Of a DNA stretch of 64,000 nt, positions 32,101 to 61,120 are shown piece by piece. The position numbers were made by a program, and so were the translations under genes. This DNA is from Spongilla lacustris (taxonomy: Eukaryota > Porifera > Demospongiae > Spongillida > Spongillidae), in the NCBI GenBank assembly GCA_949361645.1, contig OX442429.1, forward strand, positions 6,282,253 through 6,346,252, given 5' to 3'. The notes below the pieces were generated by a model. It ran no database searches, was not told the origin of the DNA, and saw nothing but the letters and a program-made list of their open reading frames with translations. Within the stretch, counting starts at the first letter, position 1, and each line of letters opens with the position of its first letter.

Positions 32101-33697
32101 GACATAGATCCTGATGTAAGTTTTCATTCAACTAATGTGAATACTAAACGGTTTTTTTTTCGTTGCATCACATTAAAATATCATTTTTTTCATTATCCTA
32201 TTCATATACTTCAGCTTACTGTTTCCCTTACCAGCCCTGATGAGTATGGTCTCTACATGAATACACGAGTTACTCTCTGGCTTGATTCACATTCTTACAA
32301 TAAAGCACAAACCTTTAAGAGAAGTGTCGGGATTTGTAATTGTCACACCTAATATTCATGATGAGTTTGACAGCTTTCAAGCAGCCCTATCAAATCCTGA
32401 AAGGAGCCACCTAAAGATTTGCCGATTGCTGGAATACTGGAATAGCCATGCCAGGAAAATTTGTTTGCCCAAAATTCATATGTATCACAATCAGTATCTG
32501 CAATTAAAGCCTGCAGATGTAGATGACTTGTGTGAGTGGATTTTGAAGCTCAGAGAATCTTTAGGCAACGAGAGTAGTAGGATCAATGACAAAGAAGATG
32601 ATAAAAAGGTGCATACTGTAACAGTAAATGATGCTACTGATTCCAGCAATGATCAAATAAAAAAGCTCCAAGAAAGGTGGATCCTTTTGGACTGTAGCTG
32701 GTGGTGTCACACTGATGGATTTTGACAGGTAAATTAAGTTGTTATATGCACGGCATGTAATTGTGGTATGAGACATTTTAATTACTATGCTTCACATTAC
32801 AATGCAGGAAAATTCTTGAAAGTCCATCTGGTTGGATCAGTGACACAATTGTCAATGCAACACAGGGCTTATTGAAGCTACGGTATGGCACACCAGGCTT
32901 GCAAAATTCTTTACTAGAATCCACTGGTGCCTTTGTAGTGATTGGAGGCAGGAAAGAATTTATCCAATTGCTTCACTCCAATAACGACCATTGGCTGACA
33001 ATATCAACCATCAATTGCCATCCCGTGGTTAAGGTGTATGACAGCATGACTGAACACCGCGATTCCTCACAGTACAAAGCAGCAGATCTGTTCGATTCTT
33101 AACTCAACCGAGCGTCTTATCAGCTTAGAATTCGTTGCTGTTGATAGGCAAGATAATTCAAACGATTGTGGTGTTTTCGCGTTGGCTTTTGCCACTGCTC
33201 TTAGTGCTGGGGAAGACCCCCAGTACTTGCACTTCAACACTGAAGGTACATCCATGCGGGACCATTTACTACAGTGTTTAGAGAATGGTGCGATACAACC
33301 CTTTCCTTCTGAAATGCTGAAAAGAAGGAGAGCGCGTAGGGACATGAAAATTGACAAGATTGAGGTATTTTGCACGTGCCGGAGTACCGAAGACAAAGAT
33401 ATGTTGGAGTGTGTTAAATGTGGAGAAATGTTCCACCGTACGTGCATCAAGGAGTCCAACAGGATTGAAATGGAAGACTGTAGCATAACGTGGCTGTGCG
33501 ACTCATGCAGCTATTAGCCTGTACGCATTTGATTGTAAATGCTGTAAGTAGTGTTGTCGCGATTTGATATGATGAATTTTCACTTTCATTACCAAACACC
33601 AAGTGTGCACTAATTGATTTTATCAAAATTGTCAGTCTGTGCACTATCCTCGAAAACAACATAGCAGGTCAAAAACACCGACCCGATTTAAATCGGG
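29139..33697. mobile_element. Putative Ginger-type DNA transposon span
   Basis: cccgatttaaagcgggtcgg (29139-29158) is repeated in inverted form with one mismatch at 33678-33697, just outside an integrase gene. The motif is partly self-palindromic, so the match is suggestive rather than decisive. A TGTTACGG string at 29129 could be the true left tip, since Ginger termini often begin TGT. No target duplication was confirmed. Confidence 0.45.
29206..33517 (+). pseudogene. Ginger/KRBA2-like integrase with Ulp1 protease and PHD finger
   Basis: Exons read by eye: 29206-29463, 29881-30009, ~30121-30256, ~30478-30864, ~30951-31335, ~31420-31893, then parts to 33517. In order they give an N-terminal domain, a zinc-binding segment ending in MCPTCQLRSYQ, the integrase core (HSDNGREFINN, SGRPRHPQSQGLVERAHQTL), and a GPY/F-like segment near GDYVSVRIP. 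A Ulp1-type cysteine protease follows (His in NDHWLTIS, Asp in KVYDSM, Cys in SNDCGVFALAFA). The last domain is a PHD finger (CTCRSTEDKD ... CVKCGEMFHRTC ... WLCDSC). Ginger transposons are known to combine such domains. Lesions: an in-frame TAG in the integrase exon, where relatives have Tyr (after HLPHGEMK), and a frame change near 33100 inside the protease. No ATG was found for the first exon. Confidence 0.75.
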
Positions 33698-33699
33698 TC

Positions 33700-34425
33700 C
33701 CGGATTCAAATCGGGCCCATCTAGCTGGGATTGCTTAGAGTGCACCTTTGCTAGGTTGTCCGACATTACGGGCCGTTTTCTAACAAGGCAGTCGTAAATA
33801 CGCAGCGACTATCAAAATGCTTAATACAGCAGATGGCTGCATTAGAAAATAGCAACTCCACTCGGAGGGAATTTTTCATATTTTGAATTTCCCCAAAATA
33901 ATCAAGTTTTCCCCGCATCTGTCGTAAACCCGGTAGGAAACTAAAATAGCCAAAGTGGGTTTAGATTATTTTTATTTTTAAAAATGCAAATTAAAACCAG
34001 TTTCAACACCATGGTGTAATATGAAAGCTGTACGGTACAAAAAAAGATAAATAAAAAAGTGACAACCAGCTCGGACAGCGGCGCAGAAAAGGTATAGTTT
34101 ATTGAATTTTCACCCCGATAATTGCATTCATGCACAAATCACGACGATAAGCCGTCGCCTGCGTGCACTTCGTGTGCTGAACGAGGGGAAAAGCTTTCGG
34201 GGCCATCTCAGAATATAACTGTCTGAGTATACATGTATAGGTCAGTGATGTATAATAATAATTATAATTATAATAGTACGTACTATAGTTTCCCAGATAT
34301 ACTGTATTCTTGTATGTTAATTCCAATATTTACTATGTTTAATAGCGCATATTTGAATATATATATACGGTGCCAAGTTAAATTGACAGTGCATGCGTCA
34401 TGTAAATTAGCCTTCATCCACATGG
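33700..34425. other. Noncoding stretch
   Basis: AT-rich with no gene supported. Short ORFs lack domains. Confidence 0.45.
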
Positions 34426-34930
34426 TAATCAGTGAAGCCTGCAGTAGCAACAATGAGGACTACTATACTGATCAGTGAAGCAGAAAAGAGCACCTATGTG
34501 CAGGCAGTAGCAGCATTGAGGACTACTATACTGATCAGTGAAGCAGAAAAGAGCACCTATGTGCAGGCAGTAGCAGCATTGAGGACTACTATACTGATCA
34601 GTGAAGCAGAAAAGAGCACCTATTTGCAGGCAGTAGCAGCATTGAGGACTACTATACTGATCAGTGAAGCAGAAAAGAGCACCTATGTGCAGGCAGTAGC
34701 AGCATTGAGGACTACTATACTGATCAGTGAAGCAGAAAAGAGCACCTATGTGCAGGCAGTAGCAGCATTGAGGACTACTATACTGATCAGTGAAGCAGAA
34801 AAGAGCACCTATGTGCAGGCAGTAGCAGCATTGAGGACTACTATACTGATCAGTGAAGCAGAAAAGAGCACCTATGTGCAGGCAGTAGCAGCATTGAGGA
34901 CTACTATACTGATCAGTGAAGCACATCAGT
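34425..34930 (+). repeat. 63-bp tandem repeat, eight copies, open in both strands
   Basis: Unit of 63 bp (21 codons) beginning near gatcagtgaagcagaaaaga. The copies are almost identical, and one has tatttgcagg for tatgtgcagg. Because 63 is a multiple of 3, one plus-strand frame (repeat STYVQAVAALRTTILISEAE) is open from 34432 to 35046. A minus-strand frame is open too. The unique plus-strand C-terminus reads HQYNQVMHAEQINLLSLHLM. It could be a repetitive helical protein but is more likely a minisatellite. Confidence 0.9.
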
Positions 34931-35735
34931 ATAATCAAGTCATGCACGCAGAACAAATTAACCTGTTGTCATTGCACCTGATGCTTGACCTGTACCACCC
35001 TCACAACTGGATCCTGAAGACAGCTGAGGAGAAACCAGTGGGATAATTACCTATCACTGCTGTCAGGAGATCTAGCTCTGTGGGCATATCACAATACCCC
35101 ACATGATTCAACTGGAGAGAAACCTTTGTATAGATATACTATTTGGAATAGACTGCATGCAGAGCCCCATTGGAGTCATTGCTCCTTAATTGCTTCCTGC
35201 CCAACTAGAGTTAATGGCTATTGTGAGGAGTTAATATTGTCATTGTCTTCAGCAAGGAAGCTGGCCTACTATACCCAAAGGATTCGCAATCGGATCCGCA
35301 TCAAGTTTACTCATGTGGCAAGAACTGTATCCCTGGCATATGGTCATTATGGAGTGTTGAGTTGCAGTGACACAGATGTTGTATAGCAGGCTTTTAGCAG
35401 CAAAAGTCTATTTGGATTACATGTAGGTCACATACAAGCCCACCAGAGCTTGCCCAGTGGACTTCAAATAATAAGCCATGCATGTCCTCGAGAGGCTACT
35501 GATGGAGGACGGGTCAAGCAAGGAGCTTTAATGCCAAGCTAGTGGAGCCCACTGATGACACCGAATAGAAGCTAGCCTCACATTCCTCAGCCTCACATTC
35601 CAGCGGTTAGATCGTTATTTTGATAATGACCGGCCATAATCTAGTTATGAAAAAATTGAATATTTACGTTCTTAGGCAATTAACAGTGACAATTTGTATA
35701 TCAGTCATTTTCAACCTGCATGTCTTAAAAATGCA

Positions 35736-35904
35736 AAATCACTACAAGATGGCTAACTATCTTGCTCCAGGAAGGGGTGTGGTCAAAACCAGTGGTACCT
35801 TGAAATAGAGTAAGTACACAGGCGTGCTTACTCTACTTCAGGGTACCACTGGTTTTGACCACACCCCTTCCTGGAGTAAGATAGGCAGCCATCTTGAGGT
35901 GATT
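35736..35904. mobile_element. Foldback hairpin, ~77-bp arms
   Basis: The arms (35736-35812 and 35827-35904) share ccaggaaggggtgtggtcaa and aaccagtggtacc inverted around a 14-bp centre. One arm recurs at 38283-38373 in the same orientation as the right arm, showing that it is a dispersed repeat. Confidence 0.8.
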
Positions 35905-35935
35905 TTTAATATGTAACGTGAGGACATGGCTGTAG

Positions 35936-38223
35936 CATAGGCGTAGAGTACGGGGGGGCTCTGGGGCCCGGGCCCCCACCGGCAAAAAGTCGGGGGGGCT
36001 CAGCCCCCACCGGGATAATTGTTCATATCAACATTAATTATTCATTATTCCCGCAATCGTCCGGGACATCTCACTGGTAATTGGTAACAAATGAAGCGAA
36101 TCGACCATTTCTTTAAGATTTATGAGCTGCCAAAAGGTAGTGCTTCTAGTACATGTTCCCAGCAGACTACCCAGAATATAGCACAGCCAGCAGAGCCGAT
36201 CGCGGAGATAGAAGAAGCTGATAGTGGTTTTGGTGGCCTCCAAAAGGAGTAATAAATATGAGGATGAGGGACTTATGTGTGCAGGTAGAAAACTCCAGGT
36301 CCGTTGGAAAGCCAGGTACAATTGGATCGAATATAAACAGGACAAAGACTGCACTGTTTGCACGAAGGCTGTCTCGATGCAAATGCCTCTTCCAACAACA
36401 TCACGGGAGAAGGACTCATATGCAGCTTTTGTTGTTAATGGTTTTTCCAATTGGAAGAAGGCTCTCGATCGCTTTTCTACGCACGAGCGATCAGAACTGC
36501 ACAAGGCAGCTGTTTTATGACTCTCCGTAGCTTCTAAAGGCACTCCAATTAAGCAGCCATCTCATGCAGTGCCCAAAGGCAGAGAGAAATGAATGATGCT
36601 AGATATTCATTAAGCATGATTTTCTCAACGTTGAGATTTTTAGCCCTGCAAGGCCTAGCGATCCGTGGCAAAAGTGATGAGTCATCAAATTTTCGCCAGC
36701 TATTACAATTAAGAGCTCAGGATTCATGCACCTATTTTGCAAAAATGGTTATTTCAACCCCATAGGTATAAATGGTTACACTGCCGTGCTCACAGCTTGA
36801 ACTTAGTTGCACAAGATTCAGTTGATAACAATCCGGAGATACGAAATACAATGGCTCTAGTGCAAAAGTTTGTGGCATTTGCTCGTGGCTCTCCTAAATG
36901 ACTTGCCACCTTTACTAAATTTCAGACCGATGGAACATCTCTACGTCCATTTTGCCCAACACGGTGGATTTTTAGAAAGTCGTCAATCATATCTATTACT
37001 AGCAACTATGTTGCCATAATGGATTGGTTGCACACCTTATGCAGTGATCCTGACAGTCGGAAGCATGCAGCAGAAGCTGCAGGTTTTTTGGAGGCATTCG
37101 GTAAGTTTGACACTTTCTTGAAGTTGGAGATTCTTAGAATTATTATTGAAGATTCCAACATTGCTCTTCAAGCAGTGTGTATGAATTTCCGTCAAGCTGA
37201 AGATACCATTAAGTTGCTGAAGGCTATTCTCCTAAATGCCAGATGTGATGACCGTTTTCAGCTCTTATGGGAAGGTGCACTGAATTCATTGGAAAAATAC
37301 CAACTGCAAGAACCTGTACTTCCAAGAAAGAGAAAAGTGCCTGCTCGACATGATGGACAAGGAGAGCACCATTATCCTGCTACTCCTGAGGATCACTATC
37401 GTGCTCTGTATTTTCAAACACTTGATGACATCATCATGGGTCTCACTACTCGATTTGAACCAACTGAATCATCCATACATCTGTCTAATGTGGAAAAATT
37501 CATTATTGGAGAATGTGATGTGTCCTATATTAAAGATTTTTACAAAGATGATTTTGAGGACTATGCTCGTTTGCAGCTGCATCAAGACATTGTAACAGAT
37601 CAAGCTAAATCAAAAAATATTAAGCTAGAAAATTTTGAATCTGCTCTGCACTGAGCTAATGAAAGACACACCAACACTGGTGCCTTTGGTCTCAGAATTT
37701 GCACAATTGTTGAGAATAATACTTTGCATGCCTGTGTCAACATGCACAGCAGAGAGGTCCTTTTCTGGCCTTCGAAGACTCAAATTCTATCTGCGATCAA
37801 CTAACGGTTGAATCATGTGGCAGTTCTTTCATGCCATTCAGATACAGTGACAAAATTGGACCTAAACCAATTACTAGCTTGACGAGTTCATACAAAAAGC
37901 TCCTGTACGTATGAATACATTTTCTCTTCAAACCTATACATCATCACAGTAACTGATTTCATTACTTTATACTTCTATAGTGCATCAGTATAATATTGTG
38001 TAAGCATCCACTACAATTACATCATTTCATCAAATCAATGCATTGTGTAACCCCAATTGTGCCTGGTAGATCCATATTATAATAAGTATGCATACTTAAG
38101 CACAGTGGATAATAACTTGTATACACAACTGCCGTACGTTTCATTTCTGCTCATAACCAGAAATGAACCAGCTCCCCCCCCCCCCCCCCCTCCCCCCGGG
38201 ATAAATGAAACTCTATGCCTATG
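35936..38223 (+). mobile_element. hAT transposon with 8-bp target duplication
   Basis: Terminal inverted repeats: the left end cataggcgtagagtacgggg, the right end (inverted) cataggcatagagttt, with G- or C-rich tracts just inside. The element is flanked by perfect 8-bp direct repeats, ggctgtag, at 35928-35935 and 38224-38231, the hAT hallmark. Length is about 2.29 kb. It contains a degenerate transposase. It sits inside an older inverted-repeat element, so it inserted later. Confidence 0.9.
36091..37806 (+). pseudogene. hAT-family transposase, degenerate
   Basis: Begins MKRIDHFFKIYELPKG at 36091, typical of ZMYM/ZBED5-like hAT proteins, and stops after about 50 codons. A TTF-type zinc-finger region follows in another frame (RWKARYNWIEYKQDKDCTVC, then SREKDSYAAFVVNGFSNWKK). 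The middle is an open 211-codon stretch at 37019-37654 (ILRIIIEDSNIALQAVCMNF). The dimerisation signature STCTAERSFSGLRRLKFYLR occurs near 37736-37795 in a shifted frame. Multiple stops and frame changes make it inactive. Confidence 0.85.
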
Positions 38224-38282
38224 GGCTGTAGTGAGGGACAACATGCATAGCCATGTGAGGCTATACACCAGCAGTACACAGG

Positions 38283-38373
38283 TGTACCACTGGTTTTGAC
38301 CACACCCCTTCCTGGAGTACGATAGGCAGCCATCTTGAGGTGATTGTTAATATGTAACGTGAGGGCATGGCTG
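38283..38373. repeat. Dispersed copy of the 35.8-kb hairpin arm
   Basis: accactggttttgaccacac, then cccttcctggagta, cgataggcagccatcttgag and gtgattgttaatatgtaacg match 35844-35920 with a few differences. Confidence 0.8.
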
Positions 38374-38739
38374 TTGTGATAGAGAATAAGCATCTGTCTG
38401 CACAGGTGTGCTTGCCTTATACATGTGTATCACTGGAGTTGGTTGCACAACTTCGTCATCCTATAGCAAATGTTTTTAAGGAGCGTAGGTTTAGTCAGCT
38501 CATGTAATCGTCGCGTACATCCGGTAGATGGCACTCCAAATCGCAGGCAATCACAGGAAAATCCTTCTTTGAAGGTTTTTGTCGATCACAGCTCCTTGCG
38601 CTAATCGGTCGATTCTATACATGTAGGCTAATATAGGCTATACACCGCGCGCGCCGGTTATCGGTATGCTGGTAATCTAACCACTTGGAATGTGAGGCTA
38701 GCTTCTATAAGTTCTATTCGGTGCTGATGACGCAGTACC

Positions 38740-39273
38740 TGTGGAAAAGTAAATGCCTGACTTAGTGAGAAGGGAACGTCACTTTGAACGCTACAGTCTT
38801 CAATGAATAGACCCATCCCCGGCGTCGTTATTTGAACCAGAGATAATTTCTGCTTAAAGCCCAGCCGCCCGGCTTTCTTTGAGACGGACGTAATGTATAG
38901 TAATTTATTATCTCCGGTACAATGATAATTAAATCAGGAAGTCAGGTACATGTACACAACTAATTTAAAAAAACAACAACAAATAATGAGCGACGTGAGT
39001 AACCTAATTATTAACGGAGCTAGCCGGCCTTTCATTTTCACGCAATATAATAATATAACCTAATCATTGTCCCAGTATAATACGCATACACACACGTCGC
39101 GTGAACACAGATCACAATACATGCATCACGAAAAGGATCATGTGTGACTGTCACACACACACAGCAGCACTCATGATCATTGATAAATCAAATGCTAATG
39201 CACACGCACACACGCACACACGCACACACGCACACACGCACACACGCACACACGCACACACGCACACACGCAC

Positions 39274-39334
<61 letters not shown>

Positions 39335-39555
39335 GTCACGCAGCAAGCCCGTAGCCAGGTCAGGAAAAGGGGGGGTTCGAAAAAATAAAGTGGACCCAAA
39401 GTGGGCGTGGTTCACCAAAAGGGGGAGGGTGTGGGAGGGAGAAGTGCCCTCCTGGCAAGTAGGAGAGAGATGATTCTAGTCCCCAGCCAAAAACCTTACT
39501 TTGAGGTTAATATCACTACCAAACCTTTTGCAATGCCCAGAGCATGTGATAAGGG
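38740..39555. other. Noncoding stretch with CA microsatellite
   Basis: No gene supported. A cacacg/(CA)n microsatellite of about 130 bp (39200-39332) is the main feature. It is followed by a G-rich 'agcccgtagccagg...gggggg' stretch resembling common invertebrate transposon ends. Confidence 0.6.
39200..39332. repeat. (CACACG)n and (CA)n microsatellite
   Basis: Begins as acacacgc units and becomes pure CA. The ORFs across it are artefacts. Confidence 0.95.
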
Positions 39556-39557
39556 TG

Positions 39558-39718
39558 CACAAGGATCCGACACAATAGAATTTGACTCTTATATGATTCC
39601 AACATCAGATTTAAATAATGGGGATTTAAGATTATTAGAAGTTGATAATAGAATAATTGTTCCTATACAAACACAAGTGCGAGTATTAGTAACTGCCGCG
39701 GATGTTCTTCATTTCGCG
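39558..39718 (+). pseudogene. cox2: NUMT: cytochrome c oxidase subunit II fragment
   Basis: The peptide [20 protein letters not shown], then [20 protein letters not shown] and AADVLH, is the CuA-domain region of mitochondrial COX2, including the conserved [10 protein letters not shown] whose His is a CuA ligand. Similarity ends abruptly at both sides (KGAQGSDT before, FARKLL after, where COX2 has HS-F/W-A). The sequence is AT-rich and has no stop in the standard code. It is a nuclear copy of mitochondrial DNA about 160 bp long, probably fairly recent since the frame is open. Confidence 0.88.
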
Positions 39719-39719
39719 C

Positions 39720-41240
39720 GGAAGCTTTTGAAAACATTGATTTGGCAACACAAAAGAATTAATAGTTTGCAGACACATGTACATCAGTGTACCAAAACAC
39801 TCACAACCGAAAAATAAACAAGATGAGCAATTCAATTTCATGCGACCTTCCAAGGTGAGCTGCCTGATATGAAAAGAGGGGAAGTCTCAGACCTCTACTT
39901 AGATGGTTGACTCATACATAGTTACATAGTTTACTAGTTAAATATTGAAATTTGAATTAATGGCACATGAAAAATACTACTATAGAGCAAAGGGCCCGAT
40001 GTGGAACGCACCCCTACATGTGTATTAAGGAACACTAAACTCATTAAAAATTTAATCAAAGTTATGGGTTTGCAATGATGGATCATACGCAAATCAATGA
40101 ATCTGATTGACCCACTAGTTGTTGGATAAGTATGACATAAAGGATAGTGACGACGTTCAATGCTGATGCGAGCACGATAAAATTCTCCACTAGCATTTGG
40201 CAAGCTAGGATTGCAGTATTGTGCTCCTTTGCAACCTTCTGATTTCATTACAGCTTTCATGCGCTCTAATGCAGCCTTTTCTTCTAGAGCTGCTTTTCTT
40301 TTTCTGCATCGCACTTCTTTCTCAGCTATCACGGTCCTCTTCATATCCTCAGCAGCCTTAAATTCATCAATCCATTGTGCTGAAGTCATGCACTGAGCTG
40401 AACCTTTCAAATGCTTAAATTGAGTACTTGTAGTATGGATAGCGTTGTCCTATGAATCTAAGCTTTCTCCATCTCAATTATCAGTGGTATACTTTCTGAA
40501 CTTTGAGGAGAGGTCCATTCTAAACGACAGCATGTTGCACCTGCTCAGAACATACTGCACATGCAGCCACATACATCAGTGGAGTGGTACTGAATTGATA
40601 ATTTTAGGCATAACTGCAGATCTTCTTCTGTTGTCATTGCAGCAGCCTTGAGATTAACCCGCCTCTTCACCTCTTGTGCCACAACGTCCTCAATAAAGCT
40701 TACAATGGTGATTTTATCAGAAAGTGCTGCCCCTGACACACCACATGGTGCCATGCATGATTGCATCATGGGGTCCAACCATGTCTTCAGGAAGAGCATC
40801 TACCCCACGTAGTGGAGACAGGCCTGTCGTTTATCGGCCATAATTAAGCTACCAGAGGATAGACATTTCATTTTTTAGCAAGTAGCATCCGCCCCCTCCC
40901 CAAAGCAAACCCCTTGCGGTTGAGGGTTTATATAACAACCCTTTGATGTGGTTGTTCCTTATTTGGTACCTTTCCCATACATTGAGGTATGTTTGCCGAA
41001 AAGTGAGTTTTCAGTACCAGGATTCATGAAACATTTCTTATGGTTAGCATAGTTGTAATCTACGTTAAATTCTCTATCCAACAGTGTTTGAATTGTCTCT
41101 CTAGCATGCATAGTTTGTCTGCATCAGTCAAGGGAAGTTGGTTGTTCCTTAATAGGTTCCCTTGCTCTACATTTATATTCAAACACAATTAATTAGTATA
41201 CAGTGACAGAGTGTTTTAACAGAATTCAAGGGCGGATAAT
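39720..41240. other. Unassigned stretch with minus-strand ORF remnants
   Basis: Minus-strand ORFs at 39934-40410 (charged helix: MKRTVIAEKEVRCRKRKAAL) and 40545-40799 (SDKITIVSFIEDVVAQEVKR) have protein-like composition. I cannot place either in a family. They may be exons or transposon remains. Confidence 0.35.
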
Positions 41241-41440
41241 AGAGTCAAGTTCAAGCTTCCTTGGGTGCAATGGGCATAGCGTGTGACAACTTCATCTAAG
41301 TCCACGTCCATGTCATAAATAATGTATATGCAGGAGAGCGAGGCTAGAAAGACGGCTATTTCCCATCGAGGCTCTCCTATAATTGTGCAGTCTTCGAAGA
41401 GCACTAGCACTCCACTCGTTCACGCTCTCTTTTCTTTTGT
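41240..41440 (-). pseudogene. hAT transposase dimerisation-domain relic
   Basis: In one minus-strand frame the peptide SALRRLHNYRRASMGNSRLS leads to SLALLHIHY. In the neighbouring frame it continues DMDVDLDEVVTRYAH. Together these match the hAT C-terminal pattern (FSALRRLKxYxRxSMxxxRLxxLALLHIH...VDxVxxxFA) with one frame change. Confidence 0.55.
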
Positions 41441-41564
41441 CGGGAGCTACCCGGCATAGTCGATCGGCCCGGCGATTATTAATGCGACGGCGTATAGATT
41501 AATTATTAAACCGGCGCAAATTGCTTTTTAATTATTGAGACGTAATTTGACAATTATAGTTAAC

Positions 41565-42745
41565 CAGTGGCGGATACAGGGGGGGGGGCAAACCCGGCCT
41601 ATGCCCCCCCTAACTAACAGGGATACGCCTCCTGTGCATTGTAACGCCGCACTCTTGCAGGCGCTAGACCTGTTGTACGTGACCCCTGACACGTGGCACT
41701 TTTTCTATTGTGCTTTTGAGCGTTCAGTTGGTACATTCGTTCAGCGTTCAGTTCGTACAGCGTTCAGTTCGTGCATTCGTTCAGCGTTCAGTTTGTACAG
41801 CGTTCAGTTCGTACATTCGTTCAGCGTTCAGTTCGTACATTGCGAATTACAATTTCAATTAAAATTCGCAATGTACGAAAAAGTGGAAAGAGCTAATTTC
41901 TCTTTGAGATTTATTTAAAATGTCTATCGCAGCACTATGGGAGAAGACAGATTTAATGCGTTAATGTTATTGTATGTGCACAAAGATATTGAACTTAATA
42001 TTGATGCTATCATTGACAGCTAGGCCATGCAAACTTGATTATTAGTTTCTCGTCCGCCTGTTTTCAAAAAAGGATGCGGGCGGGCGGTAATTATTCATTT
42101 TCATTATTATTTTACAGTACTATTTGATTCATTATTGCTATAGCTAGAAGTGTTAGTAAGGATGTACATCATCGATGTTGAACTGCAAGCTCATCCAAAA
42201 TGCTATAGAAGGCCAATATGAACCCTGCATGTCTAGAGAATGAACTTGGCGAAATAAACGTCAGACCTGTCTCCACTTGAATGACTGTCATGGTGTAAGC
42301 TCTTAAAACGGTCAAATTTATAAGCTGTATATGTCCTCCTCCTGATACGCGTGATATTGTCACTTGATGGTATGAGATACTGAATACAATAATGAAGTTT
42401 GGTGCGGGTTCCAAAAAAGTATGCGGGCGGGGACGAGAAACTAATAATCAACTTTGCGTGGCCCTATAGTCGAAAATACCCTCGGAGGATGCTTCTAATT
42501 GACCCTATTTGTGAAGTGTGACTGTTATAGGTATCTTTTTAAAATCATTTTTATCTGTGAATATATACAAGTTTTATAACTCTTGCAAAAAAAAAAAAAA
42601 AAAAAAAAACCAGTGGCTAGGGTTTTGGGGCGGAGATGATGGTGCTTACTGCGCTTTCCCAGACACCCTGGCAAGTTCGGAGGGGCACGCCCCCATTCCC
42701 ATCCATATATGCCCCCCCTAACACAAAATCCTGTATCCGCCCCTG
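41565..42745. mobile_element. 1.18-kb TIR element with TTAAC flanks
   Basis: The left end cagtggcggatacagggggg and the right end ccccccc...cctgtatccgcccctg are inverted copies over about 16 bp. Both sides are flanked by ttaac (41560-41564 and 42746-42750). The interior has a gcgttcagttcgtacattcg tandem repeat (41725-41845), a nested MITE and a poly-A run at 42587-42608. It is non-autonomous, with no transposase seen. Confidence 0.7.
42021..42466. mobile_element. MITE, same family as 7040-7446
   Basis: Inverted ends: taggccatgcaaacttgatt then attagtttctcgtccgcc and atgcgggcgggcgg on the left, with the complement at 42425-42466. It shares with the 7-kb copy the ggccatnc start, the agtttctcgtcc-like block and atgcgggcgggcgg, but differs in the interior. 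Confidence 0.75.
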
Positions 42746-43103
42746 TTAACAAATACAGGTTAACCGTTACGTTGTGTTATACATGTACGTACGTTATTAG
42801 TCATGATCAGGGAAGCCTAATCGCCTAAATCCGCCTTAGAGAGCTGCCTGCACGGCGGCACCGTAGTACTTCCACGTAAGCGGAGTGCAGGACCTTTATC
42901 CTCTGAGGGGGGGTTCGTTCGAACCCCCCGAACCCCCCCCCTGGCTACGGGCCTGCGCAGATAACCTACGGTTTACTAAGAAAAACACGTACCTACAATA
43001 TAACTATTATTTGGCCAGGATTATGCAACCACCCGGATGGCGTAGCGTGACTGCCTCTGACGCGTGAGTACTATATATTTATGTGAAACTATCGCGAGGT
43101 CGG

Positions 43104-60320
<17,217 letters not shown>

Positions 60321-60660
60321 TGTTGTGATGAGAGGCTATTTTTACACCTCCCCTTGCCCATGTATGTAAATACACAGATGCATCACGGTGATGCAAGCAC
60401 TGGCAGCACACAAAATTAATATTCCTAAAAAGACAAGCCTCTGTGTGTTACCATGCCAATGCGTGATTTTGGATGTTTATATATGTCTGTGTTGTGACTG
60501 TACATACCTTGTGTTACATGGCTGTACTTCACATCCCATTCTGTGTCCATTGTTATATAATTAGAGCAGTGTACAACATGATTATTCGGGTACAGGCCTA
60601 TATGTCGTGTTGTTCTCGAGGCGCATAGAATATAATTACAAAGAATATGTCGAGCAGCTA

Positions 60661-60815
60661 CAGTGGAACCTCGAAATGCGGACACCATCGGGACCCACCT
60701 CAAGTGTCCTGATAATCGAGGTGTCCTTTATCCTGGGGTTGGAACCTTTCAAAGTCACTTGTTTGGTACCTATATGTATCAAGGTGTCCGTATTTCAGGG
60801 AGTCCGGTTCCACTG
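60661..60815. mobile_element. pogo/Tc1-like MITE, TA target duplication
   Basis: Starts cagtggaacctcg and ends ccggttccactg. It is flanked by TA on both sides (60659-60660 and 60816-60817). The CAGTGGAACC terminus is typical of pogo-type elements. At 155 bp it is non-autonomous. Confidence 0.75.
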
Positions 60816-61120
60816 TACATGTACATGACCTATGGAATTGGAAAAGTATTGTGGACACCGAAAAGGGGAGTGTACTGCAACCAATGATTGATAACTACTG
60901 GTACAGTTAATTGTTCTCATAACTATTAATACACTGGTTTGATAACTACTGGTACAGTTAATTGCTCTCATAACTATTAATACACTGGTTTGATAACAAC
61001 CAACAGTAATCATGCAATTGCTTGCCTACTCTTTTAGGAATTCAAGTCATAGCCAATTCAGGATACAAAATTTGACACACAATATAACAAGATCCACCAA
61101 ACAGACAACACTACACTACA

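Larger units (their letters stand above)
35551..38735. mobile_element. Outer inverted-repeat element surrounding the hAT insertion
   Basis: About 80 bp at 35551-35635 recurs inverted at about 38653-38735. Shared blocks are gatgac...accgaatagaa, gctagcctcacattcc, cggttagat and accggc. The left copy has an internal duplication of cctcacattcc. Inside lie the hairpin at 35736-35904, a further half-hairpin copy at 38283-38373 and the hAT element. This fits an older element later hit by the hAT. Confidence 0.6.
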
